Below, one piece after another: positions 56,656 to 64,000 of a stretch of DNA of 64,000 bases. Origin of the DNA: Ehretia macrophylla (taxonomy: Eukaryota; Streptophyta; Magnoliopsida; Boraginales; Ehretiaceae); assembly GCA_037974665.1 (NCBI GenBank), contig CM075770.1, forward strand, positions 94,670,850 through 94,734,849. The letters run 5' to 3'. The position numbers and the translations under genes are program-made. Every line of letters starts with the position of its first letter. Position 1 is the stretch's first letter. The notes beneath the pieces were generated by a model. It did no database searches and had not been told where the DNA came from. It was given only the letters and a program-made list of their open reading frames with translations.

Positions 56656-56718
56656 GTTATGGTGTTTTGAGGGTTTAAAATATATTTTTTCACATAATTT
56701 TAGAATTTAATTCATAAA

Positions 56719-58304
56719 TGTTGGAAGGATCGTGCATATAGATATGTTGGGAACACAACATTATTTTAACGTAGTTCACCATAGCCTACATTCACATAAC
56801 ATTATTCTTTATTACTAATAGGAACTACTATAACAATGACTCTTATACATCTAACTAGAGGTGTATAACACATAATTCTAGCCTAATCTAATATGGTACA
56901 CTTTGTGGTGTGTGACAACTAAATTCAACCCAGATAGTCCTATTTATAATAGACTAATGCTAGTCCTATTATGACTAGGATTCCTATCTTCCATAGTATT
57001 TTAATTCTTATCAAACCTCTAGTTGTCTTCAGGATCTGACTCTGCTTGGGATTCGAGCCATATCCAACAAATTTCTCCCTTGGTGAGAAATACCAAGTTT
57101 TAAACCCTGCTTGGGATTCGAGCCATATCCAACAAATTTCTCCCTTGGTGAGAAATACCAAGTTTCAAACCCTTGATCAACATCTTCTGAATTCATGAAC
57201 CCAACAATGCATATGCGGATTCGGCGAATCCAATTTCAAATTCGAATTATAGACATCCAAAAACCTTGAGAACACATTTGGACAACTAGGTCAATACTTG
57301 TCAAAGCCCAATCAACTCGATCAAACTTTTGGTCGACTTGGTTGTACCATCCTCCTTTAAGCTTACAACACTCATTTTACCAACAACAATAGATTTGATA
57401 GTTGTTCTTTAATTTTCTTTTATTTTCTTTTTAATTTTTTAGTTTTTTTTTTTCCTTTTTTCCCTTTTTTATTTTATTCTTTTTTATATATATTTTGCCA
57501 TTCTTATATTTTTTTTGGTTGTGTTCTCTCTCAACTTGATATTTTTTGTTCGCCAAGCATCTTATTCATTTTTTTCAATAGTGGTGCTCGTTAATTTTCT
57601 TCTAGACAACCGCAACTGTTTACATTCTTCAGTGCTCTTGGGGACGCTTCATGGCACAACAACGATGATGCACAACCATCCCTTCTCTGTTGACCATGTT
57701 CTTATCTTCTGGACTTGGAGTCTCTGTGGGAACTCCATTGCTCCGGCGCAACATCAATATGCTAAATGTGTTGCGATAGTAATCTTCAACAACGAGCACT
57801 ATACTATGTCTCGACGGAAGCTTCTTGGTTGCTTCAACGTTCTTTTTTTTGCAGTCTTCTGGTCTTGCAGCGAAATACACCTTCTCTTGGCAACGATAAT
57901 GACCAACATATCTATATACAGTCCTAGGCTCTGATACTACTTTGTTAGAAGGATCGTGCACATAGATACGTTGGGAACTACTCTTGGTGCCTCATCTGAT
58001 AGTGGTTCGATATAGCCTACATCCACAGAACATTATTCTTTATTACTAATAGGAACTACTATAACAATGACTCTTATACACCTGCCTAGAGGCATATAGT
58101 ACATAATTCTATCCTAATCTAATGTGGTATACCCACCTTGTTGTGTGTGACAACTAAACTCAACTCAGATAATCCTATTTATAATAGACTAATGCTAGTC
58201 CTATTATGATTAGGATTCTTATCTTTCATAGCATTTCAATTCTTATCAAACCTCTAGTTGTCTTCAGTAATTGACTCTACTTAGGATTTGAGCCATATCC
58301 AACA
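56719..58304 (-). mobile_element. Short internally deleted copia element E (1.6 kb)
   Basis: LTRs of about 351 and 362 bp (56719-57069 and 57943-58304). The minus strand starts TGTTGGATATGGCTC and ends GATCCTTC(C/T)AACA. The minus-strand primer-binding site TAGTATCAGAGCC (57927-57939) is beside the right LTR and a purine tract AAGGGAGAAATT beside the left. Flanks ATAAA (56714-56718) and ATATA (58305-58309) match at four of five bases. Only about 870 bp lie between the LTRs, with no gag or pol motif recognised (a 110-codon open stretch, 57961-57629, looks anonymous). A non-autonomous or internally deleted derivative. Confidence 0.85.
57040..57178. repeat. Tandem duplication at the LTR/polypurine junction of copia E
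   Basis: A unit of about 66 bp containing the LTR edge (TGCTTGGGATTCGAGCCATATCCAACA reading on +, split here as TGCTTGGGATTCGAGCC and ATATCCAACA) plus the adjacent AATTTCTCCCTTGG purine-tract region is present twice, at about 57042-57107 and 57108-57173. The copies are nearly identical. Confidence 0.85.
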
Positions 58305-58491
58305 ATATATAAATTCTTCAACCAATCAAACTGGGAGTAATTGATTAGTTACAAAAAAATAGAAGATCTAATATTAATTATCTTTCTATTTATGGATATT
58401 GAATATAACAACTACAATAACTCCAGTCCAATCTATTTTTAAGAGAGGCTTTTGAAGATAACTGTAATTTGCAAATACATAACATTTTGAA
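58305..58491. other. Spacer
   Basis: AT-rich, nothing recognised. Confidence 0.4.
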
Positions 58492-59239
58492 TAGGGATGA
58501 CAATGGTTAAGCTTTAGATCTGAAACTGACGGGTATCCACCCGATAAAAATATAATAATGAAAACCGATGGGGTATCTGTTAGAGTTTAATTTTTATAAG
58601 AGGTAACCAATGGATAAACCTATATGTTTTGGTTTTAGATGTTAAAAAAAACTGAAACCCGAAACTCAATTATTAATTTAATAAAAAGACTAATATATAT
58701 ATATACACACACATACACATATATATTTAAAATAATAGAAGACTAACTAAATTGATAATTAAAATGATAAAAAATTGAACTAAACTCAATTAAAAAAAAG
58801 AGTAAACTAAGCTCAATCAAAAGAGATGGGCTAAGCCCATTAGACCAATATTTATACTTTTAAGAATTGTCACATTTAGTTGTGAATGAATCTTTATTTG
58901 TATAACTTCTTGGTTTTGATTTTTGCTCACAAAATTATTATGTTATTTATTTCAAATTTTATCATTGGCTTGGATTCTTCTAGTTTTGATTTCTTTATAT
59001 TTATATTAATTTCTCTTACATTTTTTTTTGGTTTTCCTTTTCAATTTAAATTAATTTTTTTAATTAAACGATTACGGTTATGGTTAACCATTGTTTTTTG
59101 AATCCTTAACGGTTACATTTATGATTAGTGGTTTTTAAAACCGTTAGATTTTGGTTACGGTTATGGTTATAGGGTTGCTAAAAGATTTTGATTATGATTT
59201 TATCATTTTTTGCAGTTATCCAAACCGTTGCCATTCTTA
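58492..59239. mobile_element. hAT-type MITE (748 bp)
   Basis: The left end TAGGGATGACAATGG and the reverse complement of the right end TAAGAATGGCAACGG agree at 11 of 15 bases. Flanking 8-mers ATTTTGAA (58484-58491) and AGTTTGAA (59240-59247) differ at one position. The interior is AT-rich, with a GGTTATGGTTA-type run near 59070-59170 and no transposase. Confidence 0.6.
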
Positions 59240-59410
59240 AGTTTGAAGAGAAGCTTTTGATGAGAATAGCGTTTTGAAGAGAAGAAATTTTAATAACAAA
59301 GAATAAATTGAACTAACAAAAGGTTCTTCAAATTTCCTTTTCAAAATTTCATTACAAGTTAGCATAAAGTCTTATATATTTGTCATAAAATTTACATTAT
59401 AATTTTCACT
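59240..59410. other. Spacer
   Basis: AT-rich, nothing recognised apart from the approach to the short repeats at 59411. Confidence 0.35.
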
Positions 59411-59520
59411 CATGATCCATATATATGTGTCATTAAGTTTTATGGTATAGTATAAGATATGATCCATATTCATTTATATTTCGTCAATGAGTTTTATATT
59501 ATTGTATAAACTATGATCCG
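59411..59520. repeat. ~50-bp imperfect tandem repeat, left of the solo LTR
   Basis: Units begin at ATGATCCAT (about 59412 and 59459) and ATGATCCG (59513), with internal GTCAWTRAGTTTTATRKTATNGTATAA similarity. A further unit lies beyond the solo LTR, at 61826-61875 (GTCATATAATTTCATG, TTGTATAAGTTATGACC). Confidence 0.65.
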
Positions 59521-61821
59521 TGTGAGACCCGAGCATGGACCTTATGTGCATTTAATTGTTTGAAATTATTATTTGACAAAATATGTGCATCTACATGATT
59601 TATTTGTTATTTGAATGTAAATGGTGCATTTTAAGTTCACTTGAATTACATTTTGTTGACCTTTCATCTTCTTTGACCAAACTAAGTGGTATACTTGTAA
59701 TTACATGAAATAGCATGCCCAAACTAGTCTTCAACACTTTGAATATTTGCTAGCATGACATAATTGAAATTAGGAGCAAAATGTATGTCTAACTTAGTCA
59801 TTTGACCATTTGAAGACTTATATCTACCTTTGACCCTTCCATTGACTTCACTTATGCATTATATATACACAAAATAAGCCAAAAACACACCCAAAAAGCT
59901 AGCTTCAGCCGTGAGCCCTAAAGGAAAAGGTGAATAGTATATTTCTTGATTTTAAGCATTTTTGGAGCAATTGGAAGCTGATTGGAGTGAAACAAAGCTT
60001 GTTCTTGACTCGTTTAGGCATATTCTACTTGTTTCTAGCCTTTTTAGCACCAAAAGTAAGGGAATTTTTTACAACTTATCTTTAAAGTTGATGCACATTT
60101 TATTATCTTGCTTATATATGTTATATATTGTTGTTGTTGTTGCTTAAGATTCTTGCTAGATAGGTTCTTTAGTGTAACAAACTTGAATTTTAGCTAATTT
60201 AAACGGTGTCTTGATATAGTTTGATTATAAGTGATGTTTCTTGAGTTATTTAGTTAAAATTTGAGTTGAATCTTGAATCATTGCTTGTACATGAAGTGTA
60301 TATGCATAAATGCGCCTATATTGCATAGTATAATGACTTTATAATGCAAAATGGTGGAGTTTTTAGGGGAGGTGGCTGGCTGAATTTTCCAACATGTAGG
60401 CAGCCATGTAGCAGCCCCTTTGGATACCTTTTACATGGTTAGAATGCTTGCTTTGGGTCCTTAAATACTATGTAAATGTTGGGGTAGTTGCTTGGTAATG
60501 TGAGTTAGGAAAAATGTTGACTAAAGTGTGATTAATATGAATGTAAGTGTGGTTAAATGTTGATTTAGGTGTTGTTTGAATGTGGTGTTGTAAGGGCTGC
60601 TTGTTTTGGTGTGGTAAAATGCATTCTTAGTCTCCTAAATGTTAGATAGTTAAGTGTGTGAGGGCCTTGCTTCATAGTTGGTTAATTGAGTTACTCAAAG
60701 TTGGTGTAATTGTTGCTAGAAGGTGAATTAAGTGTTGTTTGAATTCTTTTGTGTTAGATGTGCTATGTGTTAAATGTGAATTAGAGGGACAACCTACTTT
60801 TTTGTCTTCTCATATGTTGTGAATGCGTGATATGTGTTAAATACAAATGTGATATGAATGCGAATCGTATATATAAAGAGGGACCTTGATCCGATTCCCT
60901 AACTCCTATGGGGTACTAGGTCGTGGTTTATATAAAGGGGGACCTTGATCCAATTTTCTCACACATAATGGATGACAAATGCCTATGGGGTACTGGGTCG
61001 TAGCTTTTACTGAGTGGGACTATGATCCAATTTTCTCACCTGTAATGGATGGAAAATGCCCATAGGGTGCTGGGTTGTAGATGTCAATGAACGGGAATGC
61101 GAATGTGTAAGCAACATCAATACTGTTAAGCATATCCTTCTTGATTGTTTATCAAGCTTTGAGCTTACTTGAGTTAACTATTCTTACCATTATTATTACT
61201 TGAGATTTATGTGCTTACTGTTACATACTGTTTATTGTTGCAATGCACATTTTCAAAAAAAATGTTTTCAAAGTTAAATGAGTTTCAAAACCTTCCCTTA
61301 CTCCCCCCTCACTGAGTTCGTGGAAACTCACCCCTTTTGCTAACAATTTCAGGTAAAGCTGAGGTCGAGCCTCAAGAGAATGAAAGAGAACATATGCTTG
61401 ACTTGCTTGGGATGATGAACATGTTGTTTATGTACATGTCGTTGTTATCTAGTTCATGTGTAATCTAAAGACTTACTTTAAGCCATGTAATATGTTGTCT
61501 AGGTTGTTTACTTTAAAGTTGGTTGGACTTTTATTGTAATATTTTAAGGTTTATTTTGCAATGTATTTGTTGATAGACCTATGTTAGTTTATTTTGGAAC
61601 TTTGTATTTTTTATGAACATGTTTAAAGTATGCTTAACCGGTGGCCATGTAAATTTTGCTATATGTATTATGTCCAGGTTATATGTTGGGTACCTTCTTT
61701 TATTGCTAAATGAATAATTGTACATGTTCACTTGTTTTAGTGGCGTATTACAAGCATTATAATGCCCGTTTTCCATCGCGTACGGACTTGGTTTCAAGAA
61801 AGGTCGGGTTGAGGCGTCACA
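59521..61821 (+). mobile_element. Solo LTR, 2.3 kb, Del/Tekay-like family, plus strand
   Basis: Starts TGTGAGACCCGAGC, ends GAGGCGTCACA. Inside are a TATATATACACA box (about 59858), a GGGACCTTGATCC and GGGGTACTAGGTCG block (about 60885-60975, partly repeated in tandem), and CCCCTCACTGAGTTCGTGG (about 61303). All are shared, in reverse orientation, with 3064-5388 and 52246-56655. Flanks ATCCG and ATCGA are only loosely similar. No coding sequence. It sits inside the ~50-bp tandem repeat, which continues on its other side. Confidence 0.75.
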
Positions 61822-62494
61822 ATCGACATTTTGTATTTTGTCATATAATTTCATGTTATTGTATAAGTTATGACCAACATTTACTTTATATGATAAACAT
61901 GTATATTTTCTTATTTAATTTGTATTTGTTATACTATGAAGGATAGATCCATGATGAATGTGAAAATTGGTAGTCTATAGCACATACGAGTTAAATGTGA
62001 AAAATGAGAATATTGAGGAAGATGAGATTGTAACACTACAACAAAGGACGGAAGAAGATTTTTGTAGTCATATATTTGATACTGAAGGAGAAGTATATCA
62101 ATTATACAAATTATATGCCCTATGCACAAATTCAGTATTCGAAGATATAACATGCGTAAAAATAGTGATGGTCGAGTACTATTGAATAGGTTATTACATG
62201 GTTTTGTATTGGATTATAATAAAAAAATTGGAGTTGAAAAATAAACAACGAGAGCATAGAGGTGTGATGAAATACGATTGCATGGAAAACTTCATATCAA
62301 ATATAATAGTGTTCATTCTTCTTATTTGGTGACCAATTTTGAAAAAAGGAACACAATGTTAGACTTAATGCCCTAAAAGCCAAATAAATTGTAATTTATT
62401 AATATACGAATTTTGTGTTATATTTCATTAATGAACAGTTTATTTATTTTCAATTAATGTGTTGATTAATTTAAATAAACTCTTTAGAATAATA
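61822..62494 (+). pseudogene. Possible FAR1-like (MULE transposase-derived) remnant
   Basis: After the tail of the ~50-bp repeat, the frame from 61967 to 62185 reads FCSHIFDTEGEVYQLYKLYAL. This resembles the start of the FAR1 DNA-binding domain (G-x-x-FDSEEEAYxFYNxYA). In shifted frames, 62185-62350 gives basic and CMENF-like pieces at the spacing expected for the CxA part of that domain. At least two frameshifts would be needed. Only about 350 bp are recognisable, so this is a tentative call. Confidence 0.35.
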
Positions 62495-63801
62495 TGTGAC
62501 ACCCGAGACTTTCCTCATATTCATAATTAATTGTTGCATATCTTATTTGTTCATTAAAATCCACATTTATTCACAGTGAAAATCGACTGTTTTATTTTTC
62601 TGAATTTACATTTTTGCCCTATTATATGACTTGTAGGAGGAATGTGAAAAGTATTATTTTGAGCATTTGATGTTGGGAGTGTGTGTTTAGAAAATGTTTC
62701 TTGTATCGTATGAATAGTGAAATAGTAATAAACCTTGAAATGTGAAATAGTTTAGCTTTGTACGTATTTTTAAGTTGCATTTTACTTAGTCTTGACTATT
62801 TTGACCCCCCCAAAATCAGCCCACAAATAATATATACTATATATAAGCTAAAACACCATAAAAAATACAATAAATTCAACCAAAAGTCTTCAAAATAGCG
62901 AAAAATAGACCTACGAGAATAGTAAATTTTCTTTAAAAAATTGCTCTAGTTCTTGCTATTGTATGATCCTCCAAGCAATCTACAAGTGGTTTAAGCTTCT
63001 CCAAGTCCTAATCTAGCGTCTTCAAACAATTGGTGATAGAGTTTTGCATATTTTTGATGTTATAAAGTTTATGCTCAAGTTTTAACTTTTCTTAATTTGT
63101 TGTTATTGGCCTATATGATGCTCAAATATTGTATGAAATACCTTCTACATGCTATGTTTACCTTGTTTGTGTTGTGTAGTAGCTTGTTCCATGGTTGAAT
63201 GCATGAATCACACGAAGAAGATGATGAATAATGCCTATTTCTAGGGTTTTGATATAAATTGCTAACTAGATTGATTTTATGCTTCCTATAGGTGCTAGAG
63301 ATGTTAATTAACATAGAATTGTAGTTGTATAAACTTAGATTGCTCGAAACTTAAGTAAAAATGCATAATTGGCTTAGTTTACAAAGGGGTTTCGGGTGTA
63401 AAGTGAATCCGGGTTGATTTGAGTGATATATTTAGTGTTCTTAGGGTGAGGAGGTGCTAAATGTGTGGTTATGGTGCTTAACTAAGCATCGGTTAAGGTA
63501 CTTCTAGTTATAACGCAAAGGGAAAAACAAGGCTTTTGCAGTAAGTACGGGTAAATGGATGGTTTCGAGAGTCCTAGGAGTGTCATAATGTGTAACTAGA
63601 AGAATAGAATAGCTCAATTGAGAATCTTGAACCTTGCCTTTCAGTTTAAAGCTAAATAGCATAAGTTAACAAAGGAGAAATGTGGGATTGGGTGTTTTGA
63701 CACTTGTGTTGACTTGTAATTGCTTATTGTGTGTTTAAATGCATTTCTAAAGTATATATGAGCTATTTGTAAAGTTTCGTGAAAAATGTGTTGATGACCC
63801 C
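62495..63801 (+). mobile_element. LTR of the Del/Tekay-like family, plus strand, interrupted at 63801
   Basis: Starts TGTGACACCCGAGAC. The first 300 bp align with the reverse complement of 56655-56360 (TTGTTGCATATCTTATTTGT, GGAATGTGAAAAGT, TTTAGAAAATGTTT). A TATA-rich stretch near 62828-62846 fits the promoter position. Its right part is cut by the next LTR. Confidence 0.7.
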
Positions 63802-64000
63802 TGTAACACCCTGATCCTTCTCGAGACCGGAAGTTCTAACAATCAATCTAATCGCAACCCAATTTCAAACCCAGGCAAAATTTTTAGGGAAAGACGGACG
63901 GAGTCTCCCCTGTTTCTAGGCAAAATGCAAAACCTACAATAGCATATAAGTGGACCAGCACCCTGTCCAACCATACAAACACCTCAAGGCCATCCGTGCC
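63802..64000 (-). mobile_element. LTR of the same family, minus strand, runs off the right edge
   Basis: Begins TGTAACACCCTGATCC with the landmark ACGGAGTCTCCCCTGTTTC at about 63897, as in 52246. Only the terminal 199 bp are inside the window. It appears to have inserted into the LTR at 62495. Confidence 0.75.

Noticed and set aside
57629-57961. 110-codon open frame in copia E as a captured gene
   Set aside because: No recognisable domain, and it overlaps the primer-binding site and LTR edge.

Overview
The window is nuclear DNA of a flowering plant, most likely a eudicot. It has AT-rich intergenic DNA, genes with GT-AG introns, a coiled-coil NBS-LRR resistance gene, a plant-type MFS transporter, and dense nested Ty1/copia, Ty3/gypsy, CACTA, hAT, Mutator-like and Harbinger-type elements. 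Most copia primer-binding sites resemble the complement of plant initiator tRNA-Met. I cannot name the species. No bacterial-type operon, CRISPR array, rRNA or tRNA gene was seen.

Left third (1-19391): a degenerate minus-strand copia element (A) has its 5' LTR at 7752-9258, its 3' LTR runs off the left edge, and a 2.3-kb solo LTR of another family lies inside it. Element A sits next to, and probably inside, a minus-strand Tat-like gypsy element. That gypsy element also carries a hAT element (9620-10553) and a complete TRIM (12066-12651). Then come AT-rich DNA, a foldback element and a 1.5-kb transposon with about 150-bp inverted repeats (17500-19027) that holds a copia fragment.

CACTA block (19392-29120): CACTACAAGAAA ends, a perfect 3-bp AGA target duplication and GC-rich subterminal repeats define a 9.7-kb CACTA element with no recognisable transposase. 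Inside are copia element B, a Harbinger-type MITE, and a minus-strand fragment that reads as the N-terminus of QCR9, a subunit of mitochondrial complex III. The fragment is probably a captured host gene piece.

Gene island (29121-42500): two ordinary host genes, both on the minus strand. One is an intact 855-codon, intronless CC-NBS-LRR gene (32167-34734). The other is a three-exon, 529-residue MFS transporter resembling Arabidopsis UNE2 (36520-41582). The last MFS exon and its downstream flank are duplicated on the far side of the NLR (29140-31800). That copy has a premature stop and an inserted segment that may be of organellar origin.

Right third (42506-64000): copia element C is split by a younger, nearly intact Tork/Tnt1-like copia D (perfect CATAT target duplication) and by a 180-bp Mutator-type MITE (perfect 9-bp target duplication). 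Then follow a 4.4-kb solo LTR with a perfect GTTAT duplication, a short internally deleted copia (E), a hAT-type MITE, a 2.3-kb solo LTR inserted in a local ~50-bp repeat, a possible FAR1-like remnant, and two abutting LTRs of the same family in opposite orientation. I saw no convincing new biological system. The best leads are the QCR9 piece in the CACTA element, the palindromic 31-bp subterminal array, the duplicated MFS exon flanking the NLR, and a 110-nt hairpin in an MFS intron.
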